Shown here piece after piece: positions 46,101-56,980 of a DNA stretch of 64,000 bases (its first letter is position 1; each line of letters starts with the position of its first letter). The stretch covers positions 20,781,243-20,845,242 of the forward strand of contig OX463816.1 in NCBI GenBank assembly GCA_949825045.1, read 5' to 3'. Below the pieces are notes generated by a model, which worked only from the letters and a program-made list of their open reading frames with translations, had not been told where the DNA came from and searched no databases. The stretch is from Argyresthia goedartella (lineage: Eukaryota; Arthropoda; Insecta; Lepidoptera; Argyresthiidae). Both the position numbers and the translations under genes were made by a program.

Positions 46101-49100
46101 AGCTACCGCAACATTTTGCCCTGATATTTGCAGTGCAAATCAGTATTTGTGATGTGCAGTTTAATATTTCCCTTTTGAAATGTGCTGACACAGGAACATT
46201 AAATACAAGCCTATTATATACTACGAAGTTGAACTAAAAGTTCTTGTTTAGGTGACAAAATCGACAACGGCAGTTTTAACGGACAGAACTCAAGACTCAG
46301 TCCGTCAATTCTTCACTTGGTATGCCGAAGGTGGTAAACGGAAGTAATGAAACCCATTGTGACTCAGTGGTTTACTTTGACAGTCGTGTTCGGCATAGTA
46401 TGTTTAGCTAAGTATTTTCATATGGTGTCGAAAAAAAGCTCTAAAACTGGCTTGATCACTATATAAAATAATAGTAGTCACAAAGGATAAAAAATCGTCA
46501 CACATAAAGATTTCGGAATTATTATAGTACATTGTTGCCCAGGTATAGAAAGTAAGCAATAGATGGACGAGTTAGTTCGCGGGCCGAGCCGCAGGTGAGG
46601 CCCGCGAAGATGCGAGTCCATCTATTGCACTTTCTACCGAGGCATTTACTATGTGCTTTTCACGCCTAATGTAAGGAAATAAAACAGGTTGAGTACACAG
46701 TATAATACACAGTTTAATTAAAAGTAATATTGATATTCGCATTAGGGCAGTTGTGGAATGACAAGGAAATGTTTTTTCCCGGAACATTTATATTAGTATT
46801 TTGTGTCATTTCGGCCGGTATGGAGTGTGATGCTAATGGGATATCATCGAATGATGCAGGATGAGGTGAATTCGATAGTAAGGCTTCCTTAGGTGTTGAT
46901 GGTCCTGCTTTCGTGTCTGCTGATGTAGAGGGACGAGCACGTAAATTTATCGCCTCATTAATTTGGTGGTTGACTTTGACTTTATTTTCTACTGAGTCTG
47001 CTATGTATCCTTCTGCCACCTTATCCGATGCCCAACCGCCATGCCTTTTCAATGTGGTTAAATTGGCACCGGAGTCTGCTAGCAGAGTTGCCGAGGTTCT
47101 TCGAAAGCAGTGACCGGTGTAAGATTCAGCGTCCGGTAGCTTCAAATAGGCCGCAATCGTTTTTGGTATATCACCAAGTTTATGCCGGCCTATAGGCTGC
47201 TTGGTACATTTACCATTAACATAATTTAGGAAAAATATATCACATCCCGCGTTTACGGGCGGAGGTTTTGATATTTTTTGACAATTTCAAAAAATTCATC
47301 ACGAATGATAAACGACCGATCAATTTTTGTTTTAGTGTTTTTCAGTTTGACCAAAATCATATCGTGGTGTTCTTAATGTCATCGATTTTTATATTAATTA
47401 ATTCAGCTGTCCTGCATGCCCCATTTACTCGAAATATTAAAATGACCTGTAATAATGATAATAATTTGGTTGATACAAAATATATTAAGCAACGGAAAGG
47501 AAAAATAACCATCGGTCACGTTGTGAAATAACTTACCTTTGTTGCTAGAAACACTTCATCAGGTGCATCTCTCAAGAAACTTTCAACATTTCCGCTGTCA
47601 AGACTTTAGATTTTTTTGATTGAAAGCCTTCTGATAGCCTTTTCAATGGAGTTAGTAACTTGCTGTAGTTTTTGATATTGATGTTGTGCTCCGTATTAAG
47701 CGTTGCCTTTAGCATTGAATAAATGCCCCATAAAGTGGAGGATTTATATTTTCTCGAGAGTTCATCAAAATACGTCAGCATTACACTTTCAGAGAAAGAG
47801 TTTTGTTTTTTAATTATTTGCCATGTCTTGAAATTTTCATACACTTTCTTATATTTATTTCGGGATTTAATGGGCAATAAATTTCGAATCACTGACTTTG
47901 CAGTGTTTTGAATTTCCGGCGGTGTAAGATCCATGTCCGTACTCGTGTCACTCATTGTTATTTATTTTTATTACAAATCGTACAGAATTATACACAATTA
48001 TCTGAATGTTTGTTTCCGATCTAAAGAACAGACAGAAGAAATTTTCCTTCCCGCCTTTTCAAATTTTTTATTTATACTTTTTTTAAGCATGCAAAGGCGT
48101 TTTTCACATACTTAAATAAAAAACGCTTACAATCGTAAAAGTACACATTCATTGAGCGAATTTGACGTTTTAATTTTTTAATTAAACGCACAAATGTAAT
48201 GTTGCTCTAATAATTTTGTTATTTTCTGAACGAGTTACTAATGTCAAAAATAATCGACCAATAGCAGAGTAGAAAGTAAAAAAGGCCGCTAAACACTACA
48301 TTTTACTTTGCAAATCTACATTGTTTGACTTTTTTTGAATTGTACTACTAAGCACTACTTTCTACTCTCATTTCAATCCATCTTTGGCCATATTTCCGAG
48401 CAGTGGCGTGAAAAAATACTTTTCTTAATTTTAAGTAGGTACAATATGCTAAAATTAATATTTTGGTGAACTTTCCTTATAAAAAGCATTGTTTTGTTCA
48501 CTGCTCACCTGTATAGCGAGCGACGGACTTTCGCGTGCAGTCATAAAATACCTCGTAAAGGCTTCCTTTTCCTAATACGTACCTATGTGTAATGTGAAAT
48601 TACGCTAAGATGTTTTAGTGAAATTTACTCTTTATGTCGATATGTTTAACTAAGTGAGTAGTAGTAGTTAAGTTTGGAATTCGCCGTTAATGTATAGGTA
48701 GATATCAGTCGGTAGCTCAAAGCATCGCATTAGACATTTACAATTAATGCGACTTCAAGTGATTAATGATAACGGCATGACTATGATTATATCAAGCGAC
48801 ATGCCGAAGTGAAGAGGATCTGAAAAATGTGATCAATGATAAATTGTTGAGACGTGTAAGTCAATTCAAGTCGAGTGGTCGCGGAAAAATGCATATTTTG
48901 AGATCGAGACGAACGAAAATTCATAATAAATATTGATTGAGAATTATTAAAACAATGCACCACAGGATTACAAAAAAATCATCAGTCTAATCATGTCATG
49001 TGCATGCATCAGCAAGAATAGAATACCCATTCACATCCTCATAATATGTGGCACTAAGTACTCTCAATTCCACAAACCGTATAAAATGTCCCTTTGTTAC

Positions 49101-52100
49101 CGACATGGTGACGTACTCGTTGAATTAGAGTTATTATTGTTGACAGCTCATTGTAGGCAGTACCTGCATTTAAACTGCCTCAATGAGAGGAGTTGCCTTT
49201 TCCTAGGTGGATAAGGATAGTAGCTCATATCGGAATGTAATTATGCATAAGGATAATGCGATGCGCGCGGACTTACGCTTCTTCCGTCGCCGTTCTTTGT
49301 CTAATAGTCGTTTCACAAAATATGGTATCTTGTACCACCATGTGGGGACACCACGTGTATATACGTACGGTACGACAGACAGTACATATTTTGTTCTGCA
49401 TTTTTGAGAGTCTTTGTGTGAGAGTGCCGTGTGTTTGTATTGTTACTAAGAAAATGTATCATATATAGCTATTTATAAGACTGAAGCGTAGTAATGCTTT
49501 GGTGTATTATTTTGAAAGGAATTCGTTGTTGCTAGAGTACCTACCTAACATTGATACTCAAATTATGCAGGGTATTTGACTCGTTTTGTGCACTGGCCTC
49601 TAAACAACATTGTTATTTGGTGACATTTACAATTGCAACTCGTATGCACCCATAAAATCAACCATAGCGATGTAAATCTCTTTGGTATAGACGAAGCCAC
49701 TGCCGTTACGAAACTATTCTAAGAATTTAATTTAAAACCTAGTAGAGGTTTAACCGATCAGTTATCGTATCGGATTGATTTATTCTGACTGTGGCAATAC
49801 GGATTGTAACTACAGAATTTGCAATAGGCAACGGCCGCCAACCATTGTCAATGTCGCGGCCACAGCCTGCTCGTCATGCTTGGGACACCCTGAAGCGAAC
49901 AGACTGTTCTGAGGGCACACCACCTGAACAAATGCCTCGTCAACAAACAGTCCAAATATCTTTCACGCGGATGTCCTACGACTTCTATCTCAACGTCGTC
50001 TGAACTGTTGTGTCGTCAGGGAAATTAAAGAGTATTTTTTATTATTTAGTATTTATTTGGCTGTCAGTCTCTGATTGTTGAAGAAATCAGTTTTACCTGC
50101 TTGTTTACCTATTGTCAGCCCTCCAGACTTCATCAGAATGTATCGAAATGAAGATTTTACTGAGCGTATCTATACTCGTAGTATATTTTTTTCGCTCTTC
50201 CATAACCGTTAAAATATTTAAACTGTGTCTTTGCACTTCCCTTGAATTAGATGTTTTAGATGGCTCTTCCACAATAAGGTATATAACCGGTGGCACAGCA
50301 AAGTACTCGGTACCTACGCGATGTTACGATCGCGGCCGCTCTTCGCTAACCGGCGGGTGTTGTTCTTCGTACACAGCACGCTCGTCACGCGCCCACATAT
50401 TAGGCACTGACTCTACTCAATGCCTGTGTTGAACAGCACTCAGAAATGTGTTTAGTATGCCGCTCTGGATGTTTTTTAAAACTGTTTCCTTGTTTTTAAA
50501 TAGTCTTATGTGAGTCATGTAATAATTTATAAGGTATTGTGTCTCTCTGTTTTTTTTTATCTACTTGTTCATACTTTCAGTTATCTCTACTATATTTATC
50601 TGTAACATGTCACTGTTAAGTGTTGAGCTCACATGTTTTGGTCTTTAGACTGTAAATGTGACCCGTAAGTATCAATAAATCTTTAAATATTTAAATGGTA
50701 GCTAATAGTAATACATATCTAACCCCTCGAGCACACTTGGGTACTGTAGTACCCAAAAACCCGTTATAGGTTTTAAATTTTATTACAAAATCTCGACCTC
50801 TGAAAAAATATATATCGGGTATATAAAATATATATAGGGTAGGTATAGTTAGGGACCTAAGTAGATAGTTTATATTGTGTTCTATCTATCGTCCTCGTGC
50901 ATCGTCATTTATATGTATACTTTTCTGTCCTGCCGAGGTTTGCTGGAAGAAAGAGTAGCCTTTAAGCATAAATTATTTTTGCAAAACCATAGGTATATTT
51001 TAATATTAAATTATATGTTGTAATATATTTATTTATCAAGCCAAATCTTAGCAAATCCCACGTATTTTTTCCCCTTAACCCCTTACCGCCAACAGAGCCA
51101 TATATAGTTTAATAGTTAATAATAGTTAATAGTTAATAGTTTTGAACTTTATTAAAAAGCAATAAGGTTGAAAATCGCGATCCATTTCGGATAAGGCCAT
51201 GCATTAAGGGGTTAAATGGGTTTAATTTGTAAATCATTGAGAAAAATCCCCTCAAAACCCGCTGGCTCAAATGTATGGCTTCGCATTTTCCTGAAATTGA
51301 ATTAAATATCAAGATTATCTATAGAACTTGGCACCTTTTAGATCTCAATTCTTTTGTCAGTGAAGTCTCTCGAAGTTATTACAGTAATGAGACTATTTTG
51401 TTGAGATTTAGGTGACATAAATATTGTGGCTTTATGTATTACAAAATAAGTATACACGTGTACACTAACAAACTGAGAGTAGGTTTGAATGCCTCTTGAA
51501 TAACGCAAATATGTATATTCTTCATTTTTAAATCTTTATTCATGACTTTCATGACACTTTTGTAAGGCAAATTAAGGCATAGCTGGTTAAACAATTTTAA
51601 TTTACCATTGATACAACACCTGTTTAGGTGTTGTACAAGAATGTGTTGAGTCATGTAATTTACACTACAATAGACTCTCTATGACGTAGGTAATTGAAAT
51701 CGGCTTGTGTTTAAACGATTACCAAAAAAATTTATGCTTTGTGTACTTAAGTTTATGTTTTAAGTATTTTTGTTGTTCTTACATGTTCAACCTAATACAA
51801 AGGATAAAGTGGGCTTCGCTGCGCTCACCCCCTTTACTATTTTGGTGATCATTATATTTGTTGCCATTGAAATCATACAAATAGTTTGGAAAACGGGGCC
51901 TTCCGTCCAATTAGGTTACGTTGGCAGTTCGTTAAAAAACATAATTTATTGGTAAAACACGGAAAAAACAAAGGAAATTACGTAACAGCCTGACCCCTAG
52001 CACGTGACCATAACACCATTTTCACCAACCTCGTTATATGGCCATTGTTTTATCATTGAAATAACGAACTTGCTTGACTAGCTGGACGCATTAGAGAAAG

Positions 52101-55100
52101 TAATTTTTTGCACAATGCGATTGTGTAATCCACTAACAGTACCTAACTAGGTAGAGCTAAGCGAATGTTGTGTGTTATTGCTTCCCTATAACAATCCTTA
52201 TATCTAACTCTGCCATGTTCACTCAGAGATAGATTAAGATAACCGCAGTCCACATAAATATTTTATGACCTACTCTCATTTAATTAGGAGCTCTTTAATG
52301 TCAAATAACTTATACGTTACCAATTCTTCTAATACTTCGAAATCGAAGTTTCCAACTACCTACTCTCAGCTCTGAGTTGTCTCAGTTATGTCACAAAGAG
52401 GGTTTCGCCACATCAAAACTATCATTTTCACGCGCTCTAGCGCAGATAGCTCTATGAGCTGAGGGCGGTTTATTAATATAAGGTTTACCTAAATAAATAA
52501 ATAGATACATTGTTCCAGTCTTCATAATCCCGCAGCGATGGGTCATGGCCGTCATGGGTTTCCTGGCGGTGGCCAACGCGTACGCCATGCGGGTCTGCCT
52601 GAACCTGGCCATCACACAGATGGTCAGGAGAAAAGCCCATGTAGGAGGTGCGGATGACGGATCCTGTCCTGGGGATGTGGAGCTGGCCACTGGGGAGGAA
52701 CTGGTGAGTGATGATGTCTTCAGGTTTTATGGAGAGAGTTTACCAAGAATAAAATGCTGATTATCACTTCTAAAATATGGCTTACCATGAAGATTCTAGA
52801 TGCAAAGATTTTAATTGATGCAGATATTTACAATTAAGCTTAGTAAACGAATTTCTTGCCTCATCTCTACATTGAACCACTATTAGAGAAGGAGGGCAAA
52901 TAAACCCCCAAAGATTCATTTTAGATGTCTTAAAAATATGTTGCGTATAAATAATACAACATTTACATATTAGTTATTGCTAATTATATCCGCCTAACAC
53001 CCATAGTAACTAGGATATTAGAAGTACATATCTGCGTCTAAATACTACAATCATCAATAATATACCTAAATGCAAGTCATACTTCCCAAAGGCAGAGGAA
53101 CTCAAACTCCATACCCAACTCTTACCAACTAATTATTCCAGGAAAACAGCGGATTCGACTGGAGCGAAGAAACACAAGGCATAATTCTCAGCGCGTTCTA
53201 CTACGGCTACATCGTCACCCACCTGCCCGGCGGCATGTTGGCTGAGCGCTTCGGGGGCAAATACTCTCTCGGCTTTGGAGTACTGAGTACAGCTGTGTTT
53301 ACGCTCTTCACGCCGTGGGCTGTAAGCGCAGGTGGCGCTACTGGACTGATTATATTGAGAGTCCTTGAGGGACTAGGGGAGGTTTGTATATATTTGTGGA
53401 CATCGCAATTTCGGAACCCATTTTTGAGTATAATTATAGTATCTGTGGTATGGGCCACTTCCCATCAAGCACTGAACTTCCTTTACATCTCACGCTGATT
53501 ATTTGCCAGCCACCTCGCTGGTTTTTGAAAGTTTTCTTTAAAATAAGCCTTGAAATCTTGTTAACTTTGAATACTTTAGATCTAAATATTAACTTCCTTC
53601 AACCAGGGTACAACGTTCCCGGCTCTGAACGCCATGCTAGCGCGCTGGGCACCAATGGGCGAACGAGGCCGGATGGGCACATTGGTCTTCGGCGGAGCTC
53701 AGATAGGCAATATCGCCGGTACCTACCTCTCCGGCCTGGTGATCCAGGAGACTGGGCGATGGGAGCCTGTGTTCTATCTGTTTGGCGCGTTGGGAATTCT
53801 GTGGTTTATTCTTTGGGTGAGTAGATATGTTCTAATAATTATAATACTTACAAACGAGAACTCATTCAGTGATACGATAATGAATGACTAACGAAAAGCA
53901 TGGTACTACTTTTCAATCCTTACTATATACTTTTTATTCAAGATCGGTAGGTTATCTACACAAGATTATCATTTCCACTTCTGTTTCCAGTCGCTGCTCT
54001 GCTACAACGACCCGGCGTCCCACCCCTACATTTCAGACAAAGAGAAGAAGTATTTGGAAGAAGCCATGGGCAGTCACCAGTCTAGACAACCCAGCGCTAT
54101 ACCGTGGAAGCCGATCTTCACATCTGTGCCACTATGGGCCCTTGTCTGTGCTCAGGTCAGTTTTGGAAACTACCACACATAGGTACCTACTACCTCCGAT
54201 TTCTGAATTGAGAATTTCACTAACCAAATACTTAAGTATCGTTCTGTCGTTGCAGATTTCACAAAGGACGTGACAGAACTATACTTGAGTTTTAACTTAG
54301 TGAATTTCTCAATTCAGAAACCGGCGGCGCTTACACATCTACAATACGTGCCACGAATAACAATGCTTTTAGTTTTTGATGGTTAGTTGCTTCGTACGTA
54401 TCTACCACGATTGTTTCAGTTTGCGCTCCTTGTAATGCCGCAGATTCCATCCGACCTGTGCTAATGGCTGTTGAAACAATCGCTTCCGCCACACTTTATT
54501 AGGGCTCATTAGATCTTCATTTCACAATGTGCTTAGCTTAGTCCTTACCCCTATAAGTTTGCTAACAAGTGGTCGTCTATCAAGTTATCTATCTCAGACA
54601 TTATCAATCCAACCTATAGGTAATGTTAATTTTTATCCAATCCTCAGATCGGTCACGACTACGGATACTTTACCATGGTAACTGACCTCCCCAAATACAT
54701 GACTGGAGTCCTCAAATTCGACATCCATCGCACCGGTACCCTCGCTGCACTACCCTACATAGTCATGTGGATATGCTCCATAACTTTCGGATGGCTGTGT
54801 GACAAGATTGTCAAGAGAAAATGGCTATCAGTCACAAACGCGAGGAAAACTTTCACCACCATAGGTAGGTGTGACCTTAACTAATCGTTCTTAGGCAACC
54901 GCCTGTAATGTCGGCTATAGAGAAAATTACTATGCGGGATCAAGAATGATCTATCTAGCCGGGGTTACCTAAGTGTAAGAACGTGAATGGAAGTGTTGGA
55001 TTTATGGGTTACAAATTGATGTCAAGAGGTGACCTTCTGTATCTTTGACTACACTTCAGTTTAATGTTATCTAATGTCTGAAGAAAGTGGCTTTGAGACG

Positions 55101-56097
55101 CAATACCTGTTACTTTAACCACGTTTATAAGTTGCAAGCGCCATACGATTAGAGTTGTTGCTACTCCTCATTAAATTTCAGTTGTGATAATATCTTTGTA
55201 TTCTCTACAAACATTTAACCGCACACATTTTATTCGCAGCATCCGTCGGTCCGGGTATCTGCATGATCCTGGCCTCCTACTCCGGCTGCGATGCTCAAAC
55301 TGTGGTCATCCTGTTCACGGCCTCAATGGGTCTGATGGGCGCCTTCTACCCTGGCATGAAGGTCAACGCCCTTGATTTGAGCAGCAACTATGCTGGTACA
55401 ATTATGGCTATCGTGAATGGGATTGGCGCTGTTACTGGCATTATTGCTCCGTACTTGGTTGGGCTGCTGACACCTGATGTGAGTTGCGCTGCTGTTTATT
55501 TAATATTACTTAAGTCAATTGGTCTAGAGTAGGATTGACGTCATGTTACAAAAGTTCCCGATATCAGATATACGCGTTAAGGTCAGGGGGGTTACCACAA
55601 TCTTTTTCCGAGACAAATTAGGTTCAAAACAAGAACATCACCATGACAACCATTTCTATTCCAATTCGCCATAATGGGCTTTATTAACCTAATACCAAGA
55701 CTTATTTTTAAGACGGTCACGGTAATTTTGCGGATCAAATTAGGTACCTAATCTGCATCGGCATAAGACGTTGTGGTAACCCCCCAGGACTTAGATTTCC
55801 TCATAGTGAGTACCACAGACATTCGTATACGTATAGGTATGTGGTACGTACAGTACGATCATATTGTTTTGGTAGAACTCGATCCCTCGACTGATATTCT
55901 TCATTCCTCCCCAGAGCACCTTACTCCAATGGCGGCTAGTATTCTGGATCACTCTAGTAGTATTCTTGGTCACGAACCTAGTATTCGTGGCGTGGGCATC
56001 GGCCGACGAACAGTGGTGGAACGGGACTCGGGTGGACCCCAAACTAAAAGAAGCAGAGGCGGCAACACAGAAGACAGTTTTTGAGGAAAAACTGTGA
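40184..56097 (+). CDS. SLC17-type MFS transporter (sialin / inorganic phosphate cotransporter-like), 8 coding exons, 490 aa
   Basis: Exons: 40184-40217 ([11 protein letters not shown], inferred), 52519-52703, 53142-53381, 53607-53816, 53991-54155, 54648-54864, 55240-55478, 55915-56097. All have GT-AG borders and matching phases and total 1,473 nt. The first helix includes [20 protein letters not shown]. The MFS loop 2-3 motif appears as [15 protein letters not shown]. Later segments carry [16 protein letters not shown] and [17 protein letters not shown] (TM5-6), the central cytosolic loop ([20 protein letters not shown]) and [14 protein letters not shown] near the last helix. Twelve membrane helices are expected. 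SLC17 proteins move organic anions or phosphate with H+ or Na+ at plasma, lysosomal or vesicle membranes; insect paralogues are many and the substrate is unknown. Exons 2-8 are secure; exon 1 is chosen for phase, donor and promoter context, with 26309-26456 as a possible alternative. Confidence 0.9.
40218..41130. other. Transporter intron 1, first part
   Basis: AT-rich intronic DNA with no exon or recognised repeat before the LINE 3' end at 41131. Contains A- and T-tracts around 40620 and 40790. Confidence 0.4.
41131..41237 (+). repeat. LINE 3' end (repeat C), plus orientation
   Basis: GCTGGAAGAAATCTCTTTTT, AGAGATAAGCTCGCCTTTGT, then TTTGTGCAATAAACAATTAT and GAATTATGAATA tail repeats. It is the cleanest copy of repeat C and shows the AATAAA signal and TGAATTA tail. 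Confidence 0.8.
41481..41820 (+). mobile_element. Modular MITE, copy b (GTTGATCAACT arms)
   Basis: Ends ATATGTCGCCGGAAGATAG (41481) and CTATCTTACGGTGACATAT (41820) are inverted repeats continuing for ~40 bp (ACCGTTAGTTGATAAACT). The centre has TTCTTACATGTTAACCTAAC and TTGCCCTGGTATTTCG, the flanks of the core found in copies c-e, with the middle deleted. Confidence 0.85.
41821..42699. other. Intronic DNA, no gene seen
   Basis: 42040-42120 (GGCAGGCGTTTGCGCAAATC, CGTATGTGAAAACG) looks like an old repeat. Otherwise AT-rich. Confidence 0.35.
42690..42816 (-). pseudogene. Small reverse-transcriptase fragment
   Basis: The minus frame reads [20 protein letters not shown] and [13 protein letters not shown], matching the segment just after the catalytic aspartates of non-LTR RTs (ADD...LLAST-E-LQ...GL-IN--K). 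The FADD motif itself has been lost. Only ~40 codons survive. Confidence 0.5.
42817..43400. other. Intronic DNA, no gene seen
   Basis: Short frames on both strands without recognisable content. Confidence 0.35.
43401..43500 (-). repeat. LINE 3' end (repeat C)
   Basis: ATACTTTATTGCAGGG, CGCAAAGGCGAGCTTATCTC and GATTTCTTCCACCAAAC match the complement of 41131-41237. Confidence 0.65.
43501..44118. other. Intronic DNA, no gene seen
   Basis: AT-rich; nothing recognised. Confidence 0.35.
44119..44368 (+). mobile_element. Modular MITE, copy c (GATCACCAAAA arms)
   Basis: Arms TAAACGATCACCAAAA (left, repeated three times to 44225) and TTTTGGTGATCATTTA (right, ends 44368). The core has GTTTATGTTTTAAGTGTTTT, GTTACATGTTCAACCTAAA, CACCTAAGCTACCGCAGTAT and TTTGCCCTGATATTTT. 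Confidence 0.8.
44369..45919. other. Intronic DNA, no gene seen
   Basis: 44370-44400 has ACCCATTTTGGGTAG/CCCATTTTAGGTAG tandem units. 45050-45300 is normal-GC (GGCACCATCACCTGTGTGAA) with no frame I can assign. Confidence 0.35.
45920..46157 (+). mobile_element. Modular MITE, copy d (GCACATCA...TTTGCAC arms)
   Basis: Arms GCACATCAAAAATACTGATT (45920) and AATCAGTATTTGTGATGTGC (46157) pair over 25 bp with one mismatch. The core is the fullest copy: TTCTTACATGTTCAACCTAA, GGAGGATAAAGAGGGCTTAG, TTCGCTCACCCCCTTTACCC, TTCACCTAAGCTACCGCAAC, TTTGCCCTGATATTT. Confidence 0.88.
46158..46536. other. Intronic DNA, no gene seen
   Basis: Nothing recognised. Confidence 0.35.
46537..46645. repeat. Two-stage hairpin with GAGCCGCAGGTGAG loop
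   Basis: Outer arm CAATAGATGGAC (46557-46568) and preceding GGTATAGAAAGT pair with GTCCATCTATTG and ACTTTCTACC (46616-46637). Inner arm CGCGGGCC (46578-46585) pairs exactly with GGCCCGCG (46599-46606) around GAGCCGCAGGTGA. It lies about 70 bp from the end of the Crypton remnant. Confidence 0.85.
46714..47955 (-). pseudogene. Degenerate Crypton-type tyrosine recombinase
   Basis: Minus strand: 47955-47580 encodes the SAM-like core-binding domain ([45 protein letters not shown]). After a frameshift come [13 protein letters not shown] and a possible intron (GTAAGT donor at 47538, TTATTACAG acceptor near 47450). Then [12 protein letters not shown] with the first catalytic Arg, further frameshifts, and 47145-46714 with [13 protein letters not shown] (His-x-x-Arg), HGGW and the nucleophilic Tyr in GYIADS. 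The tail [14 protein letters not shown] is typical of animal Cryptons. At least three frameshifts or stops make it inactive. Cryptons integrate by tyrosine recombination rather than DDE chemistry. It lies in intron 1 of the transporter in opposite orientation. Confidence 0.82.
47956..48266. other. Intronic DNA, no gene seen
   Basis: AT-rich sequence 5' of the Crypton frame; may include its leader. Confidence 0.3.
48267..48368. repeat. Short inverted repeat (AGAGTAGAAAGTA arms)
   Basis: AGAGTAGAAAGTA (48267-48279) and TACTTTCTACTCT (ending about 48368) flank ~76 bp of AT-rich DNA. Confidence 0.6.
48369..50929. other. Intronic DNA, no exon confirmed
   Basis: Several short frames (48993, 49207, 49791, 50112) have no recognisable content. 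49791-50003 is unusually codon-balanced and is followed by an ATTAAAG signal near 50024, so a terminal exon is possible but unsupported. 50325-50400 is GC-rich. Confidence 0.35.
50930..50990 (+). repeat. LINE 3' end (repeat C), degraded
   Basis: TCCTGCCGAGGTTTGCTGGA and GAAAGAGTAGCCTTTAAGC recall the GCTGGAAGAAATCTC block of 41131. Confidence 0.45.
50991..51710. other. Intronic DNA, no gene seen
   Basis: A TTAATAG/AATAGTTAATAGTTAATAG microsatellite lies at 51108-51140. A small hairpin ACAACACCTGTTTAGGTGTTGT is at 51613-51634. Confidence 0.4.
51711..51853 (+). mobile_element. Modular MITE, copy e (GATTACCAAAA arms)
   Basis: Left TTAAACGATTACCAAAA and right TTTTGGTGATCATT arms match copy c. 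The core keeps GTTTATGTTTTAAGTATTTT, TTCTTACATGTTCAACCTAA and TGGGCTTCGCTGCGCTCACC, then is cut short before the CACCTAAGCTACC part. Confidence 0.8.
51854..52518. other. Last part of transporter intron 1
   Basis: No exon or repeat recognised; ends in the acceptor ATTGTTCCAG at 52518. Confidence 0.4.
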
Positions 56098-56980
56098 AAT
56101 CTTGAGATTATTTTGATGAAAGAATGAGAGGTATGGATTGATAAACCTACTTGTGACTTGAGCTGTCAGAATTATATAAATGTACGCAAGACGCCATCGA
56201 TACAACCGAATTAGACCCTATTACAAAACAGGATTATGAAAGTGATAATAGTTCTCACAATTGACACAGAAGCTCTTGGATTCAAGGTGATGAAAAGTAG
56301 GGTTGCGGAAGCTTGTAGACAAATTATTGTAAATATTACTGTCTTATTTATTAATGTAAGTTTTTAAGGTTTGTGCAAGAGATGTGTGAATGGAAAGTGA
56401 ATTATCAAAATGTCTTAAAGGCGATGTTCAATCCACCGCCAGTGTAATGTGATAAAGTAATGTTAGTACAAGTATTAAAATAGACTAAGAAAAACTGTCC
56501 TCAAAATGCCTCGCTTGATTGAAAATATCAGACTAAAATAATGAATCTCAGAAGCCATAAAACTGATTCAACAATTCTTGGAAACAATTGCATACTATCA
56601 AAACAATTAAGAACGCGTGAAAAGTTTATTCTAAGTAGGTTAGACTGTTAACTATTTTTATTTACAGCTTATTTTATGTTTGTCGACGTTGAGTAATACC
56701 AATTGAAAAAAGATGTATGTAGGTATATAATATTTTAAAGAACTGTACAAATTGACAACTGACAACACAGTTGAATGTAGTTTTCCACCTTTATGGGTAA
56801 TTTTCCTAGAAATAGAAAAATATAAATCTCCTAGTGGCTCTTTGAGCGGTAGACCTAGCGAGCGACACACGAAATTTGCGTTATTTTTTCATAATTTTCT
56901 ACCCCTCACACCCCCGACCCCTTGAAGTTATCGCATGAACATGTGGTATTATTATATAAACAAATAACCCGTCTGCCGTT
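56098..56980. other. Transporter 3' flank
   Basis: 3' UTR and intergenic DNA. No canonical AATAAA close to the stop was seen. The minus frame at 56658-56870 is unsupported. Confidence 0.35.

Noticed and set aside
49791..50003. 70-codon plus-strand frame with a nearby ATTAAAG
   Set aside because: Inside a transporter intron, no homologous motif, no acceptor I could connect to a gene.
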